From the NCBI GenBank assembly GCA_963664845.1, contig OY761615.1, positions 2,790,001 through 2,854,000 of the forward strand: a stretch of 64,000 nucleotides of DNA, given 5' to 3'. Source of the DNA: CAIYTF01 sp963664845. GTDB lineage: Bacteria; Bacteroidota; Ignavibacteria; Ignavibacteriales; Ignavibacteriaceae. The position numbers were made by a program, and so were the translations under genes. Within the stretch, counting starts at the first letter, position 1; the number at the start of each line of letters is the position of its first letter. Under the pieces are notes generated by a model, which was not told where the DNA came from, ran no database searches, and saw nothing but the letters and a program-made list of their open reading frames with translations. Shown piece after piece: positions 51,009 to 60,400 of the stretch.

Positions 51009-52532
51009 TCATTTTACCAGTAACATCTTGATAGCTTTCTTCTGTGAACCTGCCTGCAGCGAGCACATGTACATTCCGCTTGGCAGTGAGGACGCGTTAA
51101 ACGATACGGAATAATTCCCTGCCGGTTTTTCCTCATTCACCAGCGAGGCAACTTCATTGCCAAGAATATTATAAGCCTTCAGGGTTACTTTGCCGGCAAC
51201 TGCCAGAGAATAATGGATGACCGTTGACGGATTAAACGGGTTCGGATAATTCTGTAATAACGCGAACTTTTTAACCAATGGTTCATCGGCATCAGAAGTC
51301 CCGGTTGCAGCACCTGTTGTAAATTTCCAGAGTTTTCCTGCGACAGTACCGAAGTCGGTAATTGCATCAACGCGCCAATAATAGGTTGTATTGCTTTCCA
51401 GTTGCCCGGCTGAGCAGGTTACCGCAGTTTGATTTTTTATCAAGGCCGGTGCTGTTGTCTTTCCCAGGTAGACATTGTAGGAATTTGCATTTCTTGCGGC
51501 AATCCATTTCAGCGATAAACCCGAAGGTGTAACGGCGTAAGCCTTATGCCGCGGCTGCGGTATTGCAGCAAAAGGCATAACCGGAGGCATCGTGTTCTCG
51601 GGGTCCCAAACATTGTCAAAAGTCCATTTTGCGGTTGGCACATTCGGTGCAGGTGATCCGGGTGCTGAGGCTAGATTGTCCTTCAGCCAGGAATAATCCG
51701 CAACAGAGTCCATATGACAGTTATAAAAATATTTTGTCCCCCCACTGATTGCGGCATCCTTCATTCGTTTTGAGAATATGCAGTCAAGCAGATAGAACAC
51801 CGCTGCGCCCTGACTGTTGCCCAGTTGGAAATAGGGCGCGCCGTCAAAACTGCCATCGCGCAATACAAACTTTTGCGTGGTGCCCGATACGCCTTCATGC
51901 CAGATCATGGCTGCTGTCTTGGTTTCATAAAAGGTGCTGTTGCCAATATAGCACCAGCCGCGGGGGCAGACTGCGTCAACATATCCCCTGAAGTCGCAAT
52001 CAAGGTGATAGTACATACCGGCGGTGGAATTCCAGAGCGCAATGGTGTCTTTCCCGTCGCTCCATATGTTGCAGTTAATGATGCTTACCCGGTTACAGCT
52101 GTTCCGGTCCCGCATTGTGAACGCATAGCCCACGCTGCTGGGTGAATAAACATAGTTATTGTAAATAGTCAGGTTTGCGAAAACAATATCAGTCACATTG
52201 CTGTCAATATTGACGGTCGCTGCGCCATAATCGCCCAGCTTGGGGTTTGCGCTGGTCCATTTGCTCCGGTCTTGCGCAAAGAAAATGCGTGTGCTGTCCC
52301 GGTCCTCACCAACCAATGATATATGGCTGTTGGTGACGTAGATCTTTTCGTTATAGATCCCGTTCTTGATGAGAATGGTAACGTTTTGTTGATTTTTTGG
52401 TGCTACAGAATTAATTGCATTCTGTATGCTGGTGAAATTTCCTGAGCCATCAAGTGCAACAATGATGTTGGCGTTTTCGCCATAGATGTATTGCAGGGTG
52501 CACAGCATTAACAGAAACAGTATTTTATTCAT
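51009..52532 (-). CDS. Pectinesterase-like (CE8) protein with FnIII-like and T9SS domains
   Basis: 507 residues from the ATG at 52532, which starts the signal peptide (MNKILFLLMLCTLQYIYG); an in-frame ATG at 52565 is an alternative. The pectinesterase-like beta-helix covers about 20-310: ALDGSGNFTSIQNAINSVAPKNQQNVTILIKNGIYNEKI, then LVGEDRDSTRIFF, then DCDFRGYVDAVCPRGWCYIGNSTFYETKTAAMIWHEG. The usual GYQDTL and DFIFG blocks are replaced by the GYVDAVCPRGWC form, so it is a divergent branch. It would remove methyl esters (or other esters) from pectin ahead of the lyases. A FnIII-like module (about 320-405) and a T9SS tag (about 425-507; NYPNPFNPSTVIHYSL, KAYNILGNEV, AIKMLLVK) follow. Confidence 0.85.
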   Translation of the reverse strand: MNKILFLLMLCTLQYIYGENANIIVALDGSGNFTSIQNAINSVAPKNQQNVTILIKNGIYNEKIYVTNSHISLVGEDRDSTRIFFAQDRSKWTSANPKLGDYGAATVNIDSNVTDIVFANLTIYNNYVYSPSSVGYAFTMRDRNSCNRVSIINCNIWSDGKDTIALWNSTAGMYYHLDCDFRGYVDAVCPRGWCYIGNSTFYETKTAAMIWHEGVSGTTQKFVLRDGSFDGAPYFQLGNSQGAAVFYLLDCIFSKRMKDAAISGGTKYFYNCHMDSVADYSWLKDNLASAPGSPAPNVPTAKWTFDNVWDPENTMPPVMPFAAIPQPRHKAYAVTPSGLSLKWIAARNANSYNVYLGKTTAPALIKNQTAVTCSAGQLESNTTYYWRVDAITDFGTVAGKLWKFTTGAATGTSDADEPLVKKFALLQNYPNPFNPSTVIHYSLAVAGKVTLKAYNILGNEVASLVNEEKPAGNYSVSFNASSLPSGMYMCSLQAGSQKKAIKMLLVK

Positions 52533-52723
52533 GCTTATCGCTGTGCTCTTTCCAGTTTGATCCATGTTTTATAAATTGGTCTGCTGCTGACAGTGTTGAA
52601 GTTTATTTCCAGTTGTGAAGCCAATGCAGTATTACGTGCTTTTTGCTTGTATCCGCTACTCAGGGTTGCGCTGTTTTCACAGCATACCCTGGCCATGGGT
52701 TTCCTGGGGTCTATGGTTATGTG

Positions 52724-52971
52724 GTGCCCTTTCAGGGCACAGCTTAAAACTGGTGTATCAAGTAAAATGTTTAACATCATTCACTTTAGCAATTATTTCA
52801 AAATGTATTATTCACACATGTTACGCAACGATTCCAACGGACTTGCCACGGGCTTCAGCAGGTGGGTCATTCTCAACCGCCGAAATCGGCTTTAGCCACA
52901 AATTTTAGCTCTATTAGTGGCTAAAGCCAATATTTAGAGGGTACATCTATCCCACGACCTGAAAGTCGTGG
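52724..52971. repeat. Three palindromic repeats
   Basis: GTGCCCT/AGGGCAC (52724-52740). GGCTTTAGCCAC (52888-52899) with its exact complement GTGGCTAAAGCC (52917-52928). CCACGAC/GTCGTGG (52952-52971). The motif GGCTTTAGCC also occurs in the hairpin at 37437-37461. These look like common dispersed intergenic palindromes. Confidence 0.65.
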
Positions 52972-53104
52972 CTATTCAATCTCCGGTTTTGCGTAATATG
53001 AGTTATTCAATATATTCTGCCGATTTTATGACAGACTTTGCTTTACCAGATATATAAAATTACCTCTGAGTATCCCGCTTCACCAGGAAGTCCCCAACTA
53101 TGCG

Positions 53105-53218
53105 ATAATGTCAACCGTATAAAATAAGTTAGCGCTTGTCATTCCCGCGAAAGCGCGAAGCTGTCTGCTTCGAACTCCGCTTGTTTGGTCCTTTACATTA
53201 GCGCTAAGTTGACATTAT
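53105..53218. repeat. Short element bounded by imperfect inverted repeats
   Basis: The left end ATAATGTCAAC (53105-53115) is the exact complement of GTTGACATTAT (53208-53218). TTAGCGC (53128-53134) is the exact complement of GCGCTAA (53201-53207). The left arm has a 12-bp interruption. Inside is a GTCATTCCCGCGAAAGCGCG hairpin. It shares the GTCAACTTA word with the ends of the 17414-18078 element. No target duplication is seen. Confidence 0.5.
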
Positions 53219-53240
53219 TCTCCGCCTGGACAGGGGTGTC

Positions 53241-55445
53241 TCACTTAAGCAACATCATTTTATTTGTTTTGACTGCAGAACCTGTGCGCAGTTCATAATA
53301 ATATATACCACTTGCCAGTCCGTTTCCGTTAAACTGCACGGTATATTCGCCTGCGGGTTTATAGCCATCAACCAACGTGATTACTTCTTTTCCCATCACA
53401 TCAAAAATTTTCATCGATACTTTTCCTGCTTCCGAAAGATGAAAGCCAATCATAGTTGTGGGATTAAAAGGATTAGGGTAATTCTGGCTTAATGAGAATG
53501 ATGCGATTCTGGGAAGCTGGGTCTTAACATCGACAGCCAATCCATATTCATAGGCGCCCAGGTCAGGAGCTGCACCCACGAACGGCAATCCGACATCAAC
53601 GCCTTTATCAATCATGTCACTTCCAGCTTTCAGTTTGGCAAAGCCGTTGTTTGGCAGGCTTCCGTCAGCTTCGCGCGGTGCAATTGCATCAGTAACACTG
53701 GTGCTGACAAAATCATCATAGCCGGCTGTAACAGTCTTGAGATCCCATGAGTTGTTGACGGAAATTGCTGTTGCTGAAAGATCACGCGTGAAACTTGCTC
53801 CTGACTTTGGATCAAAGGCCAGATTATTCTTGAGTACATGCGCCATAGTCTGCAATTTAAAATCTTTGCCGCCGCCCCATGCCGTGCAGTTGAGCACGGT
53901 GACCGGTGCACCATTGTTGTTGTCGTTGAAGCAGCACATTGCGCCGTAGGGTGAATCAAAGGCAACACAGTTTTTGATGGTGATGGGGCAGGGTGTGTCG
54001 TTGCCGCCGAGCTTGAATCCGTTTCCGTCACCATTGAACGAACTGAAACCCCATTGCGATGGGTCACCGTTATGCCAGGTCCAGCAGCGTTCAATGGTTA
54101 TTTGATATTCTGTCTGGTAACAATCCCAGCCATCATCGCAGTTTTCCCATGCACGGCAGCCATAAAAATAATTGTCTTTGCCCGCATATAATTTGCAGGA
54201 AAATCCGTCGGCGTTTTCATAGTCGGTTCCGGGATCTGCATTGCGATATGCGTCGCAATTAATGACGCGGTTATAAGCAGCGTAGTTCTCCGGATCAGGG
54301 TTTGATGAAAGCGAATCTTTTCCCAGCCCTATCTGAACGCCGCCATCGCCATTGTGATGAAAGATGCATTGATCAAAGGTTGTATGGGAGCCTTCACATT
54401 TCACTCCGTTGTCAGGGGCGTAGCAGATCTCCAGTTTCTTCAGATACCAGTATTTTGCCGAGTTGGTAATTTTAATGGCTCTTCCATTGCTGCGTTCCGT
54501 TTCGTTGGCTGGAACCCAACTTGCCCAACTGAGTACGGGCTTTTCATTCTGATAGGCAGTTACGACAAACGGAGAGGTGGCTGAACCGGCCTTTGACAAA
54601 AAGATGGTAGCTTTGTAGTTATACGTTCCGCCGCGCATATAAATGGTGTCGCCCGGTTGAACCGCATCAACTGCTTTTGCAAGTGAGTAATAGGGCTGTT
54701 CAAGAGTGCCGGTGGCAGTTGAGTCATTTCCGTCAGGAGAGACATAAACAGAAGCATGTATGAATGAAACAAAGTTTGCTGTCACTGAACGGTTTGAATT
54801 CATGATAATGGTGTCTGGATTTGTGTTCCCGGTTTTATCGCCTGTCCATGATTCAAATCCGGCTCCGGTCTGGGGAACCGCAGTAAGTGTTACAACTGTT
54901 CCCATATCATAAAACTGCGAGTTAGGGTTTCTGACAATGGATCCTCTGCCAACCACTTTTGAAGTAAGTTCATATTGCATGGCACCGGCTTCCGCTGCTA
55001 TTTCAATTCTGTCCAGATTCGGTCCGCCATCCGAGGTCAATGCGGTAAGCCGCAAAATATTTCCACCCTTATGAAGCGGGATTATGGCAACATTGGCTAC
55101 CCATGTGTCATAATTTGCCGTGGGATTAAAACTCATTGACGGAACTACCACGCTGTCATTTAGGGTGATAGACATTGACCGGTCACCGGTCTTTCCATGT
55201 GAGTAATAGATAAAAAGCGAATCAAGTCCTGCATCTTTAATGCTGAATTTCCACTCGATATATGCTCCAGCCGCGTTGGTTCCATCAACAAAGCCGGAGC
55301 CGGTATAGTTATTATGGTTAGTGGCAATTTTGCCTTGAATGGTTGTTGCGTCTTCCGCCTGAATAATAAAATGCTGTTGCGCAAACACTGCCCCGGAAAG
55401 TGTTGCTATAAAAACGAGCGACCAAAAACAGAATCTGATTTTCAT
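53241..55445 (-). CDS. PL9-type pectate lyase with CBM-like and repeat domains, T9SS tag (PL9-B)
   Basis: A 734-residue exported protein. Signal peptide 1-22. CBM6/CBM35-like jelly roll about 27-152 (IIQAEDATTIQGKIATN, GAYIEWKFSIKDAG, LDRIEIA), which likely binds sugar. A bacterial-repeat (InlB-like) module covers about 157-228 (GRGSIVRNPNSQFYDMGTVVTLTAVPQTGAGFESWTGD). PL9 beta-helix about 232-640, nearly identical to PL9-A: ICYAPDNGVKCEGSHTTFDQC, ENADGFSCKLYAG, NGDGNGFKLGGND. T9SS tag about 655-734 (NYPNPFNPTTMIGFHL, KIFDVMGKEV, NKMMLLK). AGGAACGTT precedes the ATG. Expected to cleave pectate extracellularly. Confidence 0.9.
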   Translation of the reverse strand: MKIRFCFWSLVFIATLSGAVFAQQHFIIQAEDATTIQGKIATNHNNYTGSGFVDGTNAAGAYIEWKFSIKDAGLDSLFIYYSHGKTGDRSMSITLNDSVVVPSMSFNPTANYDTWVANVAIIPLHKGGNILRLTALTSDGGPNLDRIEIAAEAGAMQYELTSKVVGRGSIVRNPNSQFYDMGTVVTLTAVPQTGAGFESWTGDKTGNTNPDTIIMNSNRSVTANFVSFIHASVYVSPDGNDSTATGTLEQPYYSLAKAVDAVQPGDTIYMRGGTYNYKATIFLSKAGSATSPFVVTAYQNEKPVLSWASWVPANETERSNGRAIKITNSAKYWYLKKLEICYAPDNGVKCEGSHTTFDQCIFHHNGDGGVQIGLGKDSLSSNPDPENYAAYNRVINCDAYRNADPGTDYENADGFSCKLYAGKDNYFYGCRAWENCDDGWDCYQTEYQITIERCWTWHNGDPSQWGFSSFNGDGNGFKLGGNDTPCPITIKNCVAFDSPYGAMCCFNDNNNGAPVTVLNCTAWGGGKDFKLQTMAHVLKNNLAFDPKSGASFTRDLSATAISVNNSWDLKTVTAGYDDFVSTSVTDAIAPREADGSLPNNGFAKLKAGSDMIDKGVDVGLPFVGAAPDLGAYEYGLAVDVKTQLPRIASFSLSQNYPNPFNPTTMIGFHLSEAGKVSMKIFDVMGKEVITLVDGYKPAGEYTVQFNGNGLASGIYYYELRTGSAVKTNKMMLLK

Positions 55446-55861
55446 AACGTTCCTGTAAAATTAATTTTTACTGTTTCTTACACTTGTTATTCTGTTGCAT
55501 AACATGGCTGCAACCGGACCTTATCTTTCATTTGTATATTCTGTACTATACTATTCCGTTTCCTGTGTCCCCTGAATTCCGTTGTCAATTGTCATTCCCA
55601 TCACGCCGTTGCGCGCATGTGTCAAATTAACAGGCTCTCAGGCCGGTGTCATTCCCGTGAGAACGGGAAGTTACCTCCTCCTAGCTCCGTACACCGTAGG
55701 CATCTATTGGCCTGCTGATTTAAACCAATTAATGCATTTAGTTCTTCCCTTGTTCAGAGACGGGTAACTCTTAAGCAGGCTACCGTGGGCTTGCACCCAT
55801 GCTCCGCGTTACAGGATGATACGGTTATTCATGTTTTGTCTTTTCAGCACATGAACAAATA
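55446..55861. other. Intergenic region with a GTCATT-CCCGT hairpin
   Basis: About 415 bp between PL9-B and the phytase-like gene. It holds the hairpin at 55648-55669 and, at 55613-55630, a GCGC-ATGTGTCAA-ATTAACAG stretch weakly like the ends of the 17.4-kb element. No gene. Confidence 0.45.
55648..55669. repeat. GTCATT-CCCG hairpin repeat, copy
   Basis: GTC followed by TTCCCGT (55652-55658) and ACGGGAA (55663-55669), a perfect 7-bp stem. Same layout as at 17234 and 53138. Confidence 0.5.
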
Positions 55862-57436
55862 CTATTTGAGTAAAATCATCTTGTTAACAATGCGCATTTC
55901 ACCGGCGCATAATGCGTAATAATAAACGCCACTTGCGAGTCCGCCTGTTTCAAAAGGCACTGTATGATCGCCTGCGTTTTGATATACATTTGTTAGTACC
56001 GCAACTACGTTTCCCAATAAGTCATATACTTTTACCGTAACTAAAGCATTAGCCGCCAGGTGATAACGAATCACGGTTGCATTATTGAAAGGGTTTGGAT
56101 AATTCTGTTCCAGAGTAAAATTCGCCGCTTTGTCACTATTTCTGTTGTCCGCAACGGGGGTCAGCGGTGATGTCAGTTTGATTATTGAAAGCTCATTCCG
56201 GTCAATAAAGGAAACACCGGAGTTTGCCGTCGGAACCATTTTTGCTTCTATGCCATTGTCCCCATCAGACGTTATGCCGAAATCATCATCATTTGAAACG
56301 GCTAACGTATAGTTGTCAATAACCGCCAGCCCTTCGAGTTTATCGTGGAGAAAACCATAATCCAGTAAATTACACAGCAGTGTTTTGGTTACGGGAGTAA
56401 TTCCTTTTCCTTTCAGACCTGATGCCGTGTTAAGTTGTTCAATTGTTTTGCCGCTAAACAGCAGTCCGTTTGGTTTATTCGCGGGATCGCTGATATCGGT
56501 TGCGGTCGCGATTGAAATTTTGTAGATATTTTTAAACTGGGATTTAGTGGAACCGTACTTCATGTCCCCATCACGCTCAACCACCAGCATAGTGTTTTTG
56601 TCAAGCGCGGTTATGGCGCTGATATCGTTCGATGTGTTTTCAAGAACATAGGCGTATTGTTTCGATGTGCCGGTGATGCTGTTGTAGCTTAGAACACGGA
56701 CAATTCGTGAACTTTTCGTATCATCTTTCGTGGGGTTATAGAGCGGCGATTGTATCATGCCGATCAGTGTCATGCCATCAGGAAGAATCGTCAGGCCTTC
56801 CATGCCATGGTTTGGCTGTCGTGTCGTGAAAACTTTGGGAATTGAACGCGGTGAACTGAAGGGGTTAACCCGTTCCAGCATTTTTCCGTCTGCGGCAAAA
56901 TGAACTATGTGCGGACCGTATTCATCGCTCACCCAAAAAGAGCCGTCTTCCATGGCGACAAGACCTTCAGAATCAATTCCAAGGCTGTCGGTTGCCAGGA
57001 CTTTTTGGTTTAGGTCAATGGGGATTTCACCGGTACCCCCGGTCCCTTCAGGATTGGGTAATCCGGTAAGCAGTCTACCTTTCGTATCTTTCAGACCAAC
57101 AACCGAAACCAGGCGAATCGAATCGCCATCAATTATGAATTTTCCTATCTGCGGGTTGAAAGAAGGAACTGCAAAAACTTTCTGTGAACTCTTGCTGGCA
57201 TCAACATTTGGCCCCCGGTCGGTTATAATATAAAAATACCCCGGCTCCCCTTTCCGGATGGCGAGATCGGAACCGAACCCGCCGTTAAATATTTTCACGC
57301 CGCCTTTATCCAGCAAAACGCCGGGTGAAGCAGCAACATAGGTTGACATGCTTACACCCGTACTGATTGTCTGCCCAAACGCCGTTTGTGCGTAGAGCAG
57401 TAATCCAAAGTATGCGAGATACCTGAATTTCATCAT
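55862..57436 (-). CDS. Esterase-like activity of phytase family protein with T9SS tag
   Basis: A 524-residue exported protein. Signal peptide about 1-21 (ending TAFGQ). Residues about 30-420 match the 'esterase-like activity of phytase' beta-propeller family: GSDLAIRKGEPGYFYIITDRGPNVD, DSLGIDSEGLVAMEDGSFWVSDEYGPHIVHFAADGKML, RQPNHGMEGLTILPDGMTLIGMIQSPL, KLEGLAVIDNYTLAVSNDDDFG. Members are suggested to release phosphate from organic esters; the activity is poorly proven. T9SS tag about 445-524 (NYPNPFNNATVIRYHL, KVYDLLGNVV, NKMILLK). Its ATG lies only 15 nt after the stop of PL9-C, so it is co-transcribed with that lyase. Confidence 0.85.
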   Translation of the reverse strand: MMKFRYLAYFGLLLYAQTAFGQTISTGVSMSTYVAASPGVLLDKGGVKIFNGGFGSDLAIRKGEPGYFYIITDRGPNVDASKSSQKVFAVPSFNPQIGKFIIDGDSIRLVSVVGLKDTKGRLLTGLPNPEGTGGTGEIPIDLNQKVLATDSLGIDSEGLVAMEDGSFWVSDEYGPHIVHFAADGKMLERVNPFSSPRSIPKVFTTRQPNHGMEGLTILPDGMTLIGMIQSPLYNPTKDDTKSSRIVRVLSYNSITGTSKQYAYVLENTSNDISAITALDKNTMLVVERDGDMKYGSTKSQFKNIYKISIATATDISDPANKPNGLLFSGKTIEQLNTASGLKGKGITPVTKTLLCNLLDYGFLHDKLEGLAVIDNYTLAVSNDDDFGITSDGDNGIEAKMVPTANSGVSFIDRNELSIIKLTSPLTPVADNRNSDKAANFTLEQNYPNPFNNATVIRYHLAANALVTVKVYDLLGNVVAVLTNVYQNAGDHTVPFETGGLASGVYYYALCAGEMRIVNKMILLK

Positions 57437-57451
57437 TGCGTAATTATGGCT

Positions 57452-60400
57452 CTATTTCATTAAGATCATTTTATTCATGCGAACAAACGATCCAGCCCGT
57501 AATTCGTAAAGATAAATTCCACTGGTCAGGTTATGGGCATCAAACGTTACACTGTACGAGCCCGCATGCTTGTATTCGTTAACCAGAGTCTTTACTTCTT
57601 TTCCCAGCATATCATACACTTTCAACGAGACCACATTGTCGGTGAGTATCTGATAATTGATCACCGTTGAAGGATTGAACGGATTGGGATAGTTCTGTGA
57701 AAGCGCAAATGATGTTGCTTTAGGCTGAACGTCGTTCACCGATACAATAATTTTCCCATATTCGAATGGACCAATGTCAGGAGCAGAACCCGCATAAGGC
57801 AATCCGACATTGGTTCCTTTGTCAATTAATCCGCTTCCGGAAACCAGTTTGGCAAAACCATTATGTGGTAAACTACCATCTGCTTCACGGGGAGCCATGG
57901 CTCCCGCCTCTGTTATATCCTGATAATCGGAAGCTGAACAGGGGATGGACAGTGTCCAGGTGTTGTTGGTTAAAGTAAATGAAGCATCAAATTCATATGC
58001 CATTGCTCCCTTGTGGCCAAATTCTGCGCAATTGATAACTTCGTTGGTCACGCCGGAAGATGATGATTTCTCAAACATGAAATTATAGGCATTGCCAAAA
58101 GACAGGCTGCTTTTAATGGAAATACCTCCCTGATGGCTGTTCTGATCGAAGCCGCGCACTGCGGTATTAAATGCGACACAATTGGTTACATAATGAATGC
58201 CTTTGGAGTTACCGCCGGTGCCGTTACCACCGAGTTTGAATCCGTTACCGTTTCCTGCAACACCGCCGAAATCGGCTTTGTCGCCGTTATGCCAGGTCCA
58301 ACAACTGTCCATATACACGGACCAATCTGTTTCGAACAGATCCCAGCCGTCGTCTGAATTGTGCCATGAACGGCATCCGCGGAACACGTTGTTTTTTCCG
58401 TTATGCATCTTGCAGGCAAAACCGTCGGCATCGCCACCGTTGCTGTCCGGATCAAAATTCATGTACGAGTCACAATTGTGGATCAGATTATTCGAGCACA
58501 TGGCGCCGTTCGGGTTTTCCGTTTCGTGTGCGAACCCAAGTTGAATGCCTGTATCGCCATTATGATGGAGTACACATCTCTCGATGATATTGTAGTTTCC
58601 TTCGAGCTTGATTGCATTATCACCCGCATGCATAATTTCCAAACCTCTAATGTTCCAGTAATCGCCGGTCAGCAGGAATGCCCGGTTTGCTGCACCATAT
58701 GGTTGAGTTGAAAAATCGAGCACGGGAAGTTCGCCCGGATAATTTAACAGGCATATCATTTTCCCGGCAGCGCCGGACTGCGCCAGATCTACCTTTGTGC
58801 CATAGGAGTAGGTACCTCCTCGCATATAAATGGTATCGCCTGCCTGTGCCAATGCAACTGCAGTTGCAACGCTGTAGAACGTGGCGTCAATTGTTCCCGG
58901 GTTGGTGTCTTTTCCCGTCGGCGAAACATAGTAGGTCTTTATGAAGAGTATTGAACTGTCAATGCCGGTGCCGCTTGCCGCAACATTCAACGATGCGCCG
59001 CCGCCAACATTGGTGATATTACCGCCGAAAGGCGCTATGGCTGTTGGGCTGAAGCGGACATAAACATAGGTGCCAGACAGTTTGCTGTTTGTATACGATA
59101 CACTGGCTGAAGTGCCGAACCCGCTGCCGGATGTTGTTGATACTTCAAAACCGTTTGGAGCAGTAACTGTTATTGAACCGTTTTCGGGAGTGAGGAATGC
59201 ACCTGAAAGCGCATAGGTCTTTTCCGCTGAAACCATCAGCTTTACTGTATTTCCAAAAACCAGTGAGGTTGGGGTAGCAAATAGTCCGGCTACTTCAAGC
59301 GTTGTTGCCGAACCGGTGCCGGGATTTGTGGTAAGATAGTTTTCTGAACTGGCCGCATCACCATTATACTCAAAAGAGGCGAAATAAACTTTGGTGCCAA
59401 CTGCAAGACCGGTAATGGTTACATTGCTTGCACTTCCTGCAAACACGGCAACATTTCCATTACCCTGATCGCTTGCAACAGAAAAATCACTGTTGATTCC
59501 TGAATATCTTATGCCGTCTGCAGGTGTCCAATCAACTGCACTGTTTGCTTTGGCAATGAGCAACCTGTTTTTTCCGTTGCCTCCCGTAAAGCTGATTGAC
59601 ATTGTATTGCCGGTAACATTACTGATTGCGATTGCAGATTGGGCCGTTGGCTCAGTTCCAATAGCCGTTCCGCTGACTGAAACAACCTGTGATGAAGCAC
59701 CTGTGCTTTCCAGCATTATATCACCTTTGGCCAGGCCGGAAGCTGTCGCCGGGGCAAACTGAACGTATACTGTTGTTGTCGCAACAGTTCCGCTCACCGG
59801 AGTTAATGCAAGTGTTGCCGCAAAAGTAGTGTTGTCTTTACTTACCAGAAATCCGGCAGGGGGAGTGACGTTAAGATTTTGTGAAAGATTTATTCCGGAG
59901 ATCGTGAAGCTTGCTGATGCAGATGTGCTGCCCGCCTGAATGAGCCCAAACCATGGAAGCGACTCCGCTGATACGGTCATTCCCGGTATAGTTGCTTTGG
60001 TTGAAATACTTACCTGATCAACATCGTGATTGTTTGATGTTGTGTTGATGATGCGCAAGCGTATATTGCTGCTGGTATCGTTGATGGGGAATGTCATCAT
60101 AAGATAGGCACCGGACGAAATGCTCTGTGTGCCTACTGTTGTATATGCACCACCGTTAACCGATTTTTGCAGGGTAGCCGTTGATGCGCCGCTGGGTTTA
60201 ATATAATAGGAAATTGAAATAACGTTGCTTAACACCGGTGTCGTTATATATCCGTTCTTGCTTAAACGAAGTCCATAAGTTCCGGCATAATGATTTGTTG
60301 ACCTTACTCCACCCATAAGCGACCAGGTTCCTGACCCCAGCGTTACATCGGTTTCAACAGTTGGTGCCGTTGTCGGCAAACCCGTCTCAAAACCTTCAAG

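Larger units (their letters stand above)
52533..53240. other. 700-bp repeat-rich intergenic region
   Basis: Lies between the CE8 gene and PL9-B (same strand). It holds three palindromes (52724-52971) and an element bounded by inverted repeats (53105-53218). No credible gene. Confidence 0.65.
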
